DNA from: Gari tellinella
Lineage: Eukaryota > Mollusca > Bivalvia > Cardiida > Psammobiidae
Length of the DNA stretch: 64,000 nt
Reading direction: 5' to 3'
Assembly (NCBI GenBank): GCA_922989275.2
Contig: OV277867.1
Coordinates: 37,192,070 to 37,256,069, forward strand
Below are positions 43,746-56,665 of the stretch, one piece after another. The stretch's first letter is position 1; each line of letters starts with the position of its first letter. Both the position numbers and the translations under genes were made by a program. The notes under the pieces were generated by a model. It searched no databases and was not told the origin of the DNA. It worked only from the letters and a program-made list of their open reading frames with translations.

Positions 43746-44781
43746 GGTGTGTTCGGATAGCGCAGTTATAGACACTCCAGGCACTCCGGTTTCCTCCGTC
43801 AGAAATGACCAAATACGCCATTTTCGAGCCATCGAGAGTGATTTGTTTAAGTTAATGTAGCTTGTTTCATAATTGATATAAAATAAATAAAGTTTTAAAT
43901 TCTAAATTCAAAAGCTCTATAATCTCTGAGCCTGGTATTTAACCAGTTAGCAAACTGGTTGATCGTATGTAGAGATGTGTCCGTAAATTGCCTGATATTC
44001 AAAACATTGCAAAAAATATAAACCAAAGTAGCTGTAATCGGAATTAAACCTGAAAAACAAAGTATACGTCTAAATGACAGTTCGCTATAACGCACGTAAT
44101 TAACTTCGAAAATTTAACATACGGAGTGAAATTAGATTACCTACATTTAATAACGCAAAAGCAGTGGTCGTTCCCATTTTACGGAATTAAATGCACACCA
44201 ACTACAAAACATGTACATGCAATTAATTCTGATAACTTGGAAAACATGTCTTGGAGTCTGACCTTATGCCTGTCTAGGTTTGTTTATTTAGCATTTGATT
44301 TGGATCTAGATTGTATTTCAATGCGAACCCTGGGAATGTTTTTTTCTCTCCCAAAATCAACATAGGATTTGAAGTTTATTTCTATTGCGTTGGGTAATTG
44401 TTATAATGCTACTATTTATTTCGCTCTTAAATCCAGAAATAGTTTGCAAGAATAAATGATTAACGGTAACGATTTCGCTGCTAAGACTGTCTGTACATGC
44501 AATTGTTAACCGTTTATATCCTGATTTTAAGATTCCGCAACATGCCGCGTCTGATCAGGATTTAAACTGTTTGACTCTAAAACCCAGTGTTATTATTTTC
44601 CAATAAATTATCAGAATGCTCAAAATATTGTTCTTTTTTCATTTAATTGTTTTTAGTTTGCGGAAACTTCAATTGAAACGGAGACGGTATCGTATTTTGT
44701 ACTGTATATTACATGCTGAATGTCTAGTTTCTAGCGTCAGATACTTTGTTACTGCATCAACCAGTATCTAATCTATCTTAA

Positions 44782-44957
44782 CCCTTTTACTCTCAATCGC
44801 GCATCAAAACGCGTTAGAAAACAGTGTGGATCCTGATCAGACGCTGCGTCACACGGCGTCTTATCAGGATCAAAACTGTTTGACACACGTTTTGAAATTT
44901 AATAAGTCATACTGACTTATTTATTAACTAAGAAATGAGATTGTGGGAGTGAAATGA
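44782..44957 (+). repeat. Family E MITE (TTAA-flanked)
   Basis: TTAA at 44778-44781 and 44958-44961. Starts CCCTTTTACTCTCAATCGCG. The core at 44818-44882 has GTGTGGATCCTGATCAGACG, centre CTGCGTCACACGG and mirror. Part of the 3' body is deleted relative to 347-561. Confidence 0.7.
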
Positions 44958-44989
44958 TTAAACTAGTATTTCTAGAGTTTATCAAAGTA

Positions 44990-46450
44990 AATCCGCACTA
45001 AATATTATAGGCTGTATTATACTAAAGTAATACTGTTTAATCACGAGAAAAAATTGCATATTGGAAAAAAAGCCCAGGAGAAAGTTTTGGAATTTAGAAA
45101 TTCGACGTGGTTTAATTAGTGCTTCCCATACATGTATAATTAAACTGGTAATAGAAAATTGAATTAAATGTAAATCACACTGACGCTATCTTGAAGATGG
45201 TAAAGGAGTGAACAGTTACAGTCGTGCACTTGTTATTCTTTCAATTTAGACAATAACGCATGTAAAACATTCACGTATCACAGCTTTGAACAATCGTAAG
45301 ATTAATGAAGTGTCTAACTGTCTTGATCATGTTCAGGGACCTCAATACGCGGGATCTGATCGAAGTTCTAACTGTTTACAATGCAACGGATTGTTTTAGA
45401 ATGATCGCTAAAATAAAGCCCTCTGCACTGTTCCTTGTAACGCTCTATTGCTAATAAAAGTTTCTCTTAAATGCACGTTCTGCACTTGTTTTATCGGGTT
45501 TTAGGGATTATATAGCATTAGACAACATCAAAAAGGCATAACAGTAATTTAAAAAACGCAAGCACAAAAAGGTTACATTTATTTTAAAGAAATACAGTTT
45601 CAGATAAACAAATAGGAACGTATAGTCTCCAAATAAACTCTCAACAATACAAACAAGTTTGTAATGCTCGCAAACGTGTCGAACAAACTCGTGTATTACA
45701 ATGCCGAATAATCCTCTGGAACAATTATATCGTCATTACATTTAAATCACAATTTTGTTAATATAAACATACCTAAATAGTTACTTACTTACTTACTTAT
45801 ATCTGACCAAACGGGCGCCAATCAGTGTTGAGTGTTGCTATACAAATAAATAATCGACGTTTGATACCAAACCAGATTGAAACTATGCCGTTAATTCGAG
45901 ATATGAGAGGGATAACTATAATTTAACCAATTAATTAATATCGGTATCGTTACAACCATAACTTAATAACCCTGATGAGACACCCTTTGTTCAATAGCAA
46001 TAAATCCGTTGTTTAACAAAACGCTGCAGTGCCTTTAGACCTACCGTTATATACATATAAAGAACTTTTTCAGCAATGTCATTGCAATATCCGTGAAAAA
46101 AATGTTGAACATAACTCAGAGACTATTCCACAATACATACTCCTGTTTTTACTGCTCGGCATTGGCTACATATATTATTAATGTCTAATGTATTTAACGT
46201 GTTACATGTTAGACTATTTTATCGGGATCAACACCATATTCTATATGTTATGTCTAGCTATTTTCCATGTTTGAACTTTATTTATGGTAACTGTAATGAC
46301 TGAGCAAACACTTGAAACATGTTAACTGAACAAAATGCAAATTGTGCACAAGTGCGGCATACTTGCAATATCCCATACGTGGTAATGTGCTTACTAGACA
46401 TTGATGTGAATACTTTTTATTAAAGTCCCGCTATAATTAGAGTATCGATG
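44990..46450. other. Sparse region with one decayed core
   Basis: A decayed core lies at 45320-45378 (GATCATGTTCAGGGACCTCA, GCGGGATCTGATCGAAGTTC). A short ACTT tandem repeat lies at 45780-45800. Otherwise AT-rich DNA with no exon, RNA gene or intact element recognised. Confidence 0.4.
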
Positions 46451-46457
46451 CTTTTAA

Positions 46458-46678
46458 CCCATTTGTGCCCACGATCCTATATATAGGACATAGGCAAACA
46501 GTGTAGACTCTGATCAGACGCCGCATAATGCGGCGTCTTATCAGAGTCTACAATGTTTGCTGATAGTAATTTCAATTTAAAACGAAACGAAAATGAAAAT
46601 TTTGACCAGGCATCCCTTAGATAAAAAATGGACTAATTCAATATATAAACATGGAAGAATCCACTTGGTATAAATGGG
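46458..46678 (+). repeat. Family F MITE (TTAA-flanked), intact
   Basis: TTAA at 46454-46457 and 46679-46682; ends CCCATTTGTGCC and GGTATAAATGGG. Core at about 46494-46561: GCAAACAGTGTAGACTCTGA, centre GCCGCATAATGCGGC, mirror TCAGAGTCTACAATGTTTGC. Reference copy of the family, 221 bp. Confidence 0.85.
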
Positions 46679-46959
46679 TTAACGACAAGTAGGTTGATGC
46701 TCCAGAAGGGTCATTACATATAGCTCTTGGTGATACATATTATTGACAAAAAGGGGTTTGATCAGACTCCAAACTGTTTGCCAAAAAGTTTAAATAGTTC
46801 GCCATCATTTAAATTAAATGACATGCAACTGATTTGAATAGATGACTGCATCGATATTGAATCCTGAATTTACTTGTAAAACAAGTGGCATTCACAGTCT
46901 GGAATATAAAATAGCAAATGGTATACTAAAATGTGTTAATGCCAGACTTGTTTATGGCG

Positions 46960-47262
46960 TTTCTCTAGAATTCGACACATGCTCATTAAGCAAATTGAAA
47001 CCGTAACACACAACAGAATGCAATAAAATCAATTGACTTTCTTGTAAATAGGAAAGATGTACATATTGATTTAAATGTTCCTTGATAATGTTTTAAATAA
47101 CACTTTAGACAACTACTATATCTATACCATCTTAATTCAGTATTCGACCACCAAATGTCCTACTAACCCAATAGTTTTTGATCATGTTATAATTCACATG
47201 TAATTACAAAACATATGTTTTGTTTTCTGTGACAAATAAAGGATTGTTCTGTTCTGTTCTGT
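46960..47262 (+). mobile_element. LINE-like 3' end
   Basis: An AT-rich stretch ends GTGACAAATAAAGGATTGTT followed by three CTGTT repeats. This is the same style of tail as the minus-strand LINE at 29341. No coding part is retained, so only the 3' end is supported. Confidence 0.45.
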
Positions 47263-47599
47263 TCTTTAGGTACACACTTTCAGAACTGGCGACAAGTAAA
47301 CCCGTATATTACAAACAGTGTATATCTGGCGATTACGCTTGTCACATACCAATTGAGTTCACCCTGATCAGTGGGCTCCTGTAGGGTATATACTGGTTGT
47401 CACGTTGCAAGGTATTGTTTAAACGAAACATTAATAATCAGAAATCGTTTAGGATTCAGACAAAATGTAGGTCAATACCTTGTGTTAGATTCGCGGCGGT
47501 TTGTTTTAGTCTATCGTGTTTGACACCAACCTTAATATCAGCAGTCTTGTTAAGCACCTGTCATAATATGTCTTACGGACACTTTTAAGGGAAATCTAC

Positions 47600-49300
47600 A
47601 ATAAATCCAAAGGATAAGAAACTAAAGGCATTCCTAGTTCTTTTAATTTTACAAAAGACTGAGCCGCAAACCGCCCGTAAAAAATTCTACAATTTCATAA
47701 GAAACTACAGTATTACAAACGACGTAAGTGAGTTTTGTGACTGGCGCGGGATTCACGGAAGGAATACGCAGGATCATGCCGTGCACATGCGCATTAGTTT
47801 AAATTACTTAATTATATATTGCAGAATAACGGATAAAATATATAAAGCCGGAATAGAACAAATACAAATAAGAAATATAAGTATAGCATGAACTTATTTA
47901 AGGCCAAAAGAAAGTGGATATCTTCGTGCGTGCCACCGGAAACGCGTCTCGGCGAAATAGATTTATTCTGCATGCTCTTTTACTAGAAAAGTTACATTAA
48001 CACTTTCACTGCCAATGCCGCCTGTAAGGTTATTTTCAAATAGTTTGGATCCTGATCAGACACTTTGTCAGGTGATTTTAGATAAGGGTCCATTCTATTA
48101 GTCAAACATATCAACGTTTCTTAAGTTAGATGCAGAAAGATCCAAATATCATCACTAAAAGCAGATGGAAAATTGAAGCAGGCGTTACCACAACAGCGGC
48201 TTGGCTAGACCGGTTATTACGCCACAATCACAGCAAAATGTGTTAATTAGTCCCTAATATGTATGACATACCGGGTACATAAGCTTATATTGCCGTTTTA
48301 TACAGTTTACACTGAAGCTGAATTGTTACACTAACAATGTACTAAAAGCTCTAGTTTATATGCGCACTCCAGAAAAGGTCATGGCCTCATTAGACGCATT
48401 GTGAAAGAGTCGCACAATAGAAACGAAATAAAACACAATGTACCTACATGTAATTAGCAACAAGGTAAATATCGATTGGGGGATACATTAGCTTTGAAAA
48501 CGAATCAAGGTCACTCTTCATAAACAGAGGAGAACACGCCATTCTTGACCGTTTTATTGCAACTAAACTTAGCTTTTCAATATAATGCTTTACATTCCTT
48601 ACGAATTATTGTCATATTTACTGCAAACAATTTTTTAGATCGATAAAGACAGTTTCCTTTATCAAAAATCGTGTGTACTTCAAACGTTGATGACGTATAC
48701 ATTTTTAGCATTACTAAGCTCTGAGTCAGCGACAGCAGTCACCTGTCGTAAACGCATATTAAGTTACAGAATATAGTGATCGTTATAGAGTACCTTTACT
48801 GTATACTGGAACGCGATACAATATGACATCCAAATGCATAGCAAACATACAGATAATTATATCGACCATATTTGACCATGTTATGTGTCGCGATGCCTTA
48901 AACCTTAAATCAATCAATCAATCAAGCCAGCAGGCATTTCTGCATTTGTTTGATCGTACATTTGGCAATAACATTCATAATAAACTGCTAAGCGGCGTTG
49001 TGTTAAACGGTCTTTTGACATATTGTTGAAAATGTGTGGCAATACCAACATCGCTATGCTTTATGAATCATTATCTTGTCCCATATCCGTATAATATTCA
49101 ATTACTTCTTGAGATCAAGGCCATTCCCCAGGGGCTTTCTTCGTTACAAACGACAATAAATCATTTGTTCAGTGTCTTGCCAGCGGTAATATGAAATAAG
49201 CCGTTGACAGCAAACGGTTCAATCATCTCTGGAATAGTTTAATCTCGAAAGGTCAAAACAGAGTACTGTCTCTTTTGTCCATTATTTGTATACGGTAAAC
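47600..49300. other. Sparse region; short retroposon-like tail
   Basis: Contains a decayed core (48045-48090, GTTTGGATCCTGATCAGAC), a family C right end (48732-48803, ending TTATAGAGTACCTTTACTG) and a tail-like AAACCTTAAATCAATCAATC AATCAA at 48897-48925. The 68-codon frame at 48823-49029 runs over that tail and is unsupported. Confidence 0.4.
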
Positions 49301-49474
49301 TTATTAACAATGTCATTGCTTAACGTTGACTGCAATTTGCAAACGGCTTAGATTCAAATCTAAAAGCGAGAAACGGGAATTTAATCAGAATCTAAACTGT
49401 TTGATATGTGTACACCTTTTCGTCTCTCGAAATTTATTTCTGAATTTTAACTAATGTAGTGCAAGGAACTCTCT

Positions 49475-49556
49475 CCATCTCTGTCTCTGTCTGTATGTCT
49501 ATTTCACCCTTTCCATCTGTCTGTTTGTCTGTCTTTCTCTCCCTCTCTCTGGATGA
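49475..49556. repeat. CT/GTCT-rich simple repeat
   Basis: CTCTCCATCTCTGTCTCTGT and CTGTCTGTTTGTCTGTCTTT, ending CTCTCCCTCTCTCTGG. Purine/pyrimidine strand asymmetry gives spurious open frames on both strands (49434-49644). Confidence 0.75.
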
Positions 49557-49809
49557 TAATTGTTCTAAGTCAACAAGGTTATCTACAAAAAAATTCGCAC
49601 AGCTAATACATGTTATGATAACACCGTTCACCATCATCGATTAAATCATTACCCTATAATCTTTTTCTAGAATTCAAGGAAGTTGGTCACAAAAAGCTGT
49701 TTGAAAATTAAGCAGAATGTGCCATTGAGCACATGCTACTATACTTTCAACCTGCTTTAAGCTACATTCATTTAGGATACCGAAACTTTTTTGCACAGCG
49801 TATGCATAC

Positions 49810-50090
49810 ATTACAGCGCTTCCTCCATACAACAGCCCTCTAAATAATGATTTCTTTCTTACTAAAATGGTTACCGCTGTTCACCGAATAAGACAAATAT
49901 GTCTAACCCTTTTAATGTTGCATGGTCGACTACTTTAAGGTGTCGTCTGCTGTTTTTACATATTTGAAATTTTAATAGAAAAAATATCATGGCACGTGAC
50001 AAACAGTTTGAACCCAGATCAGACGCGGCATTGCGCGGCGTTTGATATGCGTTCAACTGTTTACAAATGTACGCCATATCAAACTCAACA
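49810..50090. repeat. Family B MITE, diverged
   Basis: Starts CAGCGCTTCCTCCATACAAC and carries AGGTGTCGTCTGCTG and the core at about 50000-50065 (GTTTGAACCCAGATCAGACG, centre GCATTGCGCGGCG). The right end is unclear. Confidence 0.55.
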
Positions 50091-50312
50091 CTCTAGGGAT
50101 AATAATTTTCTCACATAACTTCCCTTGTTTACTATAGCGAACACCAATGACGAATATCCTTACCTCCAACACGTGTAAGATAACTTTGATGACGTCACTA
50201 TAACGTCACTATTATAACGGCGTTTTGACGTCATATGGGTTCCAAATAAATGCATATTGCTTAAAAAATAGCTTAAATCGTTGGTAATGTGAGAAAAAGA
50301 ATCAGTCACTCG

Positions 50313-50427
50313 TCGATGTTTAAGACAAGTTGATCTCAAACTCGTCATATTAAGCTCGCCAAGGCTCGCTCAATAACATTTCAATTCTATACTCGTTTGA
50401 GATCAGCTTGTCTTAAACATCGACTCA
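50313..50427. repeat. Hairpin repeat; empty-site paralogue of the piggyBac-like insertion
   Basis: Arms 50313-50344 (GTCGATGTTTAAGACAAGTT GATCTC) and 50391-50427 are near-complements. Reverse-complementing 50391-50445 gives the two flanks of the 1745-bp element at 35161-36905 joined at one TTAA (50413-50416): ATAGGATCTGTCATGAGTCG ATGTTTAA then GACAAGCTGATCTCAAACG. Confidence 0.8.
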
Positions 50428-50444
50428 TGACAGATCCTATATGT

Positions 50445-52200
50445 CCCACCCTATAGCAAAAGCCTCCTAACAACACGCAAATGTCATCAAATGGGTATTG
50501 ATGTAATGAGGATGCAGTGTAAAAACGCAGTGTCAAATGAGTGAATGGTTGATAAAGTAATGCAATATAACGGGTTAACCACGTCTAGTTTTTTTTATAA
50601 TAATATTGCAACAACTGCAGGTGGCATGTGTAAACGATGTTTCAAAACAAAAAACTTTATTTCTCAATACTTACACAAGTATGTCCATACCCAGTTGTTA
50701 AGAATAACAAGAGAATCAAAACGCTGTGTCACCTGACGACTGATCTTTCGCCAATTGTTTGTTTGTCCGAACAAAACTGAACTTCATTTTATACATTTCA
50801 TTTCATTAATTTTTAAATTTATTTATGCAATCCTATTGGTCTAAACTAGATCACAGATACATCCGTTTAAATCATGTTACACAGATAAATCAAAATATTG
50901 GTGAGTTTTCTAAAAAATAAACCAAGGAGTAATTGATGACATTGTAGCATACGCCACTATTTATACGCCAATCTCTAAAGGTGGTCGTACATTGGCGTGA
51001 CCCTGTCCGTTCGTCCGTTAATGTTACATGCGTCACGATCTGAAGCTTAGTCTAGTTTTATGTTTATTTATTTTATCGTTACAGATTTATGTGCCGTTGA
51101 TGTACTCAAATATGCTTAAAAAAGATTCTCCGGAGTTTTCTCGGAAAAACTTTTTAGAACGATATTTTTAAAACGTCGCACTAATGTTAAATGCATCAAT
51201 ATTTGAAGCAGAGTGGAACCTGAGGTTCATTTGATTTGTCGTTACAGATTTAACAGCCATTGGTGTAATCAGCTATAAAAGACTTATTTAACAGTGTTTA
51301 TACACTGAGCAACTACGATTTTGAAGGAATGTTATTATATTTTACCACAGTAATAATTAAATACGTTAAAGAAATTGTTTATTTATTATTAAAAGCGGAT
51401 AATTTGTCAAAAGTTATCTGCCCTTGGTGTACTCAGATATGCTAGAAAATAATTTATTGTAGCATAAACTTTATGCTCTAGAGCCTACACATTGGAATAT
51501 GTTTTGATTAAACTATATTTGTGTTTGCTCATGGGCGTTTAATGTACCATTTTCGGTGCTCTCGTTTTTAAAACAAACCACAACCTTTGTAGCCGATCGA
51601 CAGTCATTTGGTGGTTCCTGATTATATCGTATGACGCGGAAATATCCTAGTGGTTCCCTATATAACTTCGTAAATGACGTCAAACCGACAGTGACGTCAA
51701 AACCACTTTAATGCGCCAATATAAATTTCTAGATAACGTTTAAACCTTGAGCTTAGGGCTCGGCAAGGAAAATACACTTTAGAGTTGTGTAATAACTTTA
51801 AATTCCATTATTTTATAAACAGGGAATGATGTAAATCTAGTTATATTCATGGTTCCATCTAGCTTAATTTGGGAAAGATCTATATCTCTAGCTAGTTACA
51901 GCTCAGAATTTCAGTAAAATGTAATAAAACAGTTATTGTACTTTCATTGGGTCGATATGATGATTTATAAAGTGCAGAGAAACAAAATCATCCTCGGCCT
52001 ACGGTCTCGGGCGATTATGTTTGGTTCTAATATCGACCTATTGATAGAGAAGTACAGTATTGCATGTGAGAATATATCGTCAAGAAAGGTCGTATTCATC
52101 TCTGTGCAGACCGAATTTGTAAAACGTCTATAGATTAGCAATATGTTGTGCCTCCGACGGTAGGGTGATCTACAAGCAGCAGCAGCACGAATAAAAAACA
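50445..52200. other. No gene seen; CRE-type palindromes
   Basis: AT-rich DNA. Two TGACGTCA palindromes at 51675-51682 and 51692-51699 lie 17 bp apart. The phrase GACCCTGTCCGTTCGTCCGT at about 51000 looks repeat-derived. Frames at 50545-50736 and 51936-52201 have no recognisable domain. Confidence 0.4.
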
Positions 52201-52213
52201 CAATGTGGAGGAG

Positions 52214-52435
52214 CAGGGGCCCGTTTTACTAAACAACTTACGCAAATTATTTGCGTAAGTCAAAATTTTAAATTTTAATTTATAAGCAAGTAGCCAGATC
52301 AGAGGATGCGCTAATATCGCGTCCTCTGATCTGGCTAGTTGCTGTTTGCAAACGTTTATGATCGAAAAATAAGAGTTAAACGATTTTGACTTACGCAAAA
52401 ATTATGCGTAAGTAGTTTAGTAAAACGTGCCCCAG
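52214..52435. repeat. Family J MITE (CAGGGGCCC ends) with subterminal palindromes
   Basis: Starts CAGGGGCCCGTTTTACTAAA and ends TTTAGTAAAACGTGCCCCAG. Next to each end is its own palindrome, ACTTACGCAAATTATTTGCG and TTACGCAAAAATTATGCGTAA. The central core (about 52288-52350) is AGCCAGATCAGAGGATGCGC with mirror GCGTCCTCTGATCTGGCT, ending CTGTTTGC. hAT-like by its ends, but no clear 8-bp duplication. Confidence 0.75.
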
Positions 52436-53189
52436 GACACATACTTTCCATGAATTTTATAGGAAATAATAGCCCTTTCATCGCCATATAAATACTACTT
52501 CATTACGACTTTGCAAATACAAATAAGTTCTTTGACACTCGTATCTTTTTTAAAGCTGCATAAAAAGTTTGATTAACCCATTAAGCCATACTGACTCATT
52601 TTGACTCAGTGCGCAATAGCCTCATACTAACTCATTTTGACACACTTTATTCAACTAGCTTCTATTGAGATAAGCATTGAGAACTGTTTATCGCTTATGA
52701 GTTAATGGGTTAACATACATGGATTCTAGACGACTTAGATTGGGTCACATTGTTTAGAAACGTATAGGAAAACGTGCCCGGAATTACAAGATACAATCAA
52801 GGTATGCAATTCACTTCATAAATTTTCATTTACCTACCTAGCCCGAATTGACTAGTCAAAGTAAACAATTTGGACAACGAACAGACGTCTATTAACAACA
52901 CATTTGACGATTGACACAAGCTGTTTGACACCCATGTTTAAAAACCAATAGGGCAGTTGGTACTACATCAAAACAGATTTGTTATGGATTTGCACATGGC
53001 ATTTCTAACACAGATAACACTAAATGGAGATTAACAAACGTTTTCAGAGCCTGCGCTAAAACATTGTTAACATTTGTTGAGACCAAACCTTTGTCGAATT
53101 ACCCCCGAGGGAATAAGACGCATTCATTGAACTTATTTGTCATACAATAAAAATCATCCCCGTCTCTTCCTTATACCAGATACAATGGT

Positions 53190-53366
53190 CATTTGCAAAC
53201 AGTTTGGATCCTGATCAGACGACGCCTGACGCGGCGTCTAATCAGGATCCAAACAGTGTGTTTCTCACATACATATTTTTACAGCCGAAATTCCTTGAAT
53301 GGAATTCGAAAAATATCAGTAGAAGACAATAGTTGAATATAACGTCATGTCAATGGATGGGTTAAA
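53190..53366 (+). repeat. Family E MITE, left end eroded
   Basis: Core at about 53194-53260: GCAAACAGTTTGGATCCTGA, centre GACGCCTGACGCGGCG, mirror. The body has AGTAGAAGACAATAGTTGAA and ends CAATGGATGGGTTAA. Confidence 0.6.
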
Positions 53367-53369
53367 AAA

Positions 53370-55085
53370 AGAATTTTTTCTGTTTTCCGATAAAACCATT
53401 GCGGAAGTGACACGTTTGCTTAAGTTTCGCATTCTTATAGATACCGTCATTGTAATAACTTTATGTCTAATCTTTTATATCAGCTTACGATTTTGAACCT
53501 TTGGATCGAAATTGGAAAGCCAGCTGTATGCAGTAAAAAAAATATTATGACCAATAAACAGGAGGCCGATTTGTTGTATTTAGTGATAGTGATATAGGTT
53601 TATACGGTAATAAGGTCAGACACTGTGTGAAATCAAAAAATAACTTTTTTTATGTTTTCACCAAAATCTATAAGATCCAATGGCTGGACCTCTAACTAAT
53701 GAAGTAAATGTACGTAGGTTTAGGTTGAGGCTAAAACTCTCACAAATGATAATGTTCGATTACGTCACTCGTTATGTTGATCCCTTGTGATAAGCATTAT
53801 TGTGTTTTGCATGGGATAAAACACATGAATGATGTTTACAAACTTGCAGACAGATATTTACTCAGATATTTCAGAAAGGTAGGTTAAACCCTTTATCGGC
53901 CAATATGTTGTGTCTGTTTAATTTGCCTCACCGCCAAAAAACATTTGCTTTAATATTGCTGACTGCATTTTAAATTAAAAATTAGACTTCAGATAGTGAG
54001 GCTGAATGTTTATCGATACATGTACCAATCAATATAGATCCAGATCATCGATTTGGTTCTGTTTGAAGAGCCGACAGTATTTACTTAAAGCGATGAATGG
54101 TTGATAAGAAGAGACGCAAACATACAAATGGATAATATTTCGTTTGGATTTGATTAAAACTTTTCAAAATATACCTGCATAAAACTCCCATAGTCATTAA
54201 TTTCATGTGAAGAGTTTCGGCAGCCAGCTTTTGCTAATAAAATGAAATGAGGTTAAAGCAACACAGCATTCATCATAGTCCTCTGAAGTGACACCTAACA
54301 CACAGAATATTCATTTAAATACATCCAAAGAGGCTTATCGGCTCTGAATTAGGTATGAGAATGTTTGCTGTGAGTAAAAGAAACAAACTACTCATTCATT
54401 CAAATGCACCAAACGTCCGATGGAGCGCCATTGAATCCTTTAGTATCCAGACTAAGACAGGCATTGTGTGTCGCTCTTAACTATGCAGTGAGGGACATAC
54501 CCTTCAAAATGTCAAGGTTTTGTGTTTCAGATATAGTCAATAAGTTTTATGAATGTTAAGCGGAGTATATCTTAGAATAGGCAATGCTTTTTAAAAGGAA
54601 AACGGAACAATGAAATATCAGAATATCGCCAAAGCAAAAAACAATATCTGATTCAATAACACAGGTTTGATTAGGTCTCGTCTATACTGGGGAAAGTTTA
54701 ATCATAAATGCGCCGTTGCTTGTATATAGCTTTATAGTATCGGTCGATAAATATATCTGCCATGTAGTATAGGCGATTCAAGGCGACGGATGGAATAAGC
54801 ATACTTTTCTGCTTCTGTGACTACAGATCAAGGCATATACGAAACCAAATATTACATTCCTTATTTTGTTTGAATAACATCCATTTGTAACCATAAATGC
54901 ATAAGTGTTAAGAAGGCAATACTATACAAACGGAGAAGTCAAACCCTAAGTTTTGACTTGTGAATGTTTTTACGCCAGCCACTTTTCATTCCCTGGTGGT
55001 TTCAACAACAATGCTAGTCATCACGTGCAGGTAATGTTACGGTGTAATGGACATGACTTTTGAACCAATAGTTGAAAGTGAAGTA
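53370..55085. other. Repeat-poor island, no gene seen
   Basis: About 1.7 kb without MITE ends and with only one weak core-like word (54040-54065). No open frame above 60 codons. It may be non-coding DNA under constraint or simply an old, unrecognisable sequence. Confidence 0.35.
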
Positions 55086-55409
55086 CAGTTCTCCCTCCCT
55101 ACCACGGCCCTCTGAAACACGATTTCCTCCTACACAAATGCTTGCAGCTTTTCCCCCAAACAAGACAACACAATTATGTGTACTTTTTTAAAATTGTCGT
55201 TTGATGTTTTTTCTCAATGTTGTGCATTGTACATTTTGACTAAAGATACATTTTGCGTTACGCGGCGTCTGATCTAGGTTCAAACTGTGTGTTAATGTAA
55301 GCCAAATCAGTTTCAGAATTTTAAAGATTTTATTTTCCCTCCATATAACAACCGACTCCGAACGCAATATGTGGCTCTCATTACTTGTTGTCGTAGAGAG
55401 GGAGCGCTG
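55086..55409 (-). repeat. Family B MITE, core half deleted
   Basis: Starts CAGTTCTCCCTCCCTACCAC and ends GTAGAGAGGGAGCGCTG, with TA on both sides. Only one palindrome arm remains (GCGTTACGCGGCGTCTGATC TAGGTTCAAACTG at about 55255-55290). Confidence 0.65.
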
Positions 55410-55419
55410 TATGATGAAT

Positions 55420-56470
55420 TCTGATTAAAGTATCATCATGTATCATAAATACGAAACGAGTTTGCCTTAATTGACCTAAGCAGTGAAATTTAAGTTAAGG
55501 ATGTTTTTGCAATTTGTCATTGCTCAGATGCACTTCAAAATTTGTATGGAATTTTATTCATTTCTATTTCCCAACTCTGACGGGTACATGTTCACTTGAA
55601 ATCATAATGATAAGTCTGCATATGTTCATGTATTCATCAACAAGTATTAGGGCCACTACTGCAATTGTGTATTAATAATTCAATTCTAGAGCCAAAGAAA
55701 ACCTTCTGCGCTGTCTTTTAAAAGTCATAACCAGTATACCACTTTCACTGTCACGTGGCTGTCTACTTGCACATATCACATACGTTTATATCTAAAGTTA
55801 GAGGTTATTCAATGTAACAATCTCCCTGCTAGGTTTAGAAGTAGGGTTTTTTATTATGCACTGTTCTATGAGTTTCGTGCAGACTTCGTTCCACGACGTT
55901 CAGTACTGAAACATCCTCATAACCATGACGTCATCCGCACAAAACAGTTGTCTTTCGTTTTATTCGTAAGTTAACATTTTAGATAAATCGACTAAAACAG
56001 GTTTTAATCGCAAAATGTGACGAACATCTGAGCAAGATCCAAACTGTTGGACACTCGTATCGATATGTTTTAAGTCAAACTTCATTGAATCTTACTTTGA
56101 AACGATCTTGCAAACAACAAAATTGAAGCAGACGACAATGAGACGATGCAAGAGTAAAAGACTTTCGGACAGTTTGTTAGCGAAAGGGTTATCGTAAGGG
56201 ATATTATAAATCACATACTTCAAGCCGCCGTTTTCGATCGAGGTAAAAGCAGTTGAAAACTGTTTTTCTTAAATGGAATAGAGATGTAATCAAACCATTG
56301 TAAGTAATTCACGTTTGCTTACCCTAGTCATTGTCTCATCCTGAGAGCAATACGTGTTTGCAGATATTTTGGATAGTGATCTGGAAATAAAACTGTTAGA
56401 CATTCATTATAATACTTAAACTATCTTAATATTTAGTATGTGCACAACAAGCAGAAAACAGTGATTGATA
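55420..56470. other. Mostly featureless; family E fragment
   Basis: A family E body fragment lies at about 56030-56165 (CAAACTGTTGGACACTCGTA TCGATATG, then GAAGCAGACGACAATGA). No gene, tRNA or intact element otherwise. Confidence 0.4.
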
Positions 56471-56584
56471 AACTTATTCAACCCTAGGTAACTGTTTAAA
56501 GTTATTAGGTTACTTTTGGATGTTTTAAGCTTCCGAAACATAAACAAGTCTACTTGAAATTCTAGGTAGTTTGATAAATGCTGC

Positions 56585-56665
56585 TCTAATTTGCAAAAAG
56601 TGGAGATCCTGATCAGAGGGCTCATATAGGAGTCCTCTGATCTGAGTCTACACTATTTGCAAATT
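56585..56665. repeat. Family G-type core palindrome
   Basis: TTTGCAAAAAGTGGAGATCC TGATCAGAGGGCTCATATAG, mirrored by GAGTCCTCTGATCTGAGTCT ACACTATTTGC. Outer ends are decayed. Confidence 0.6.
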
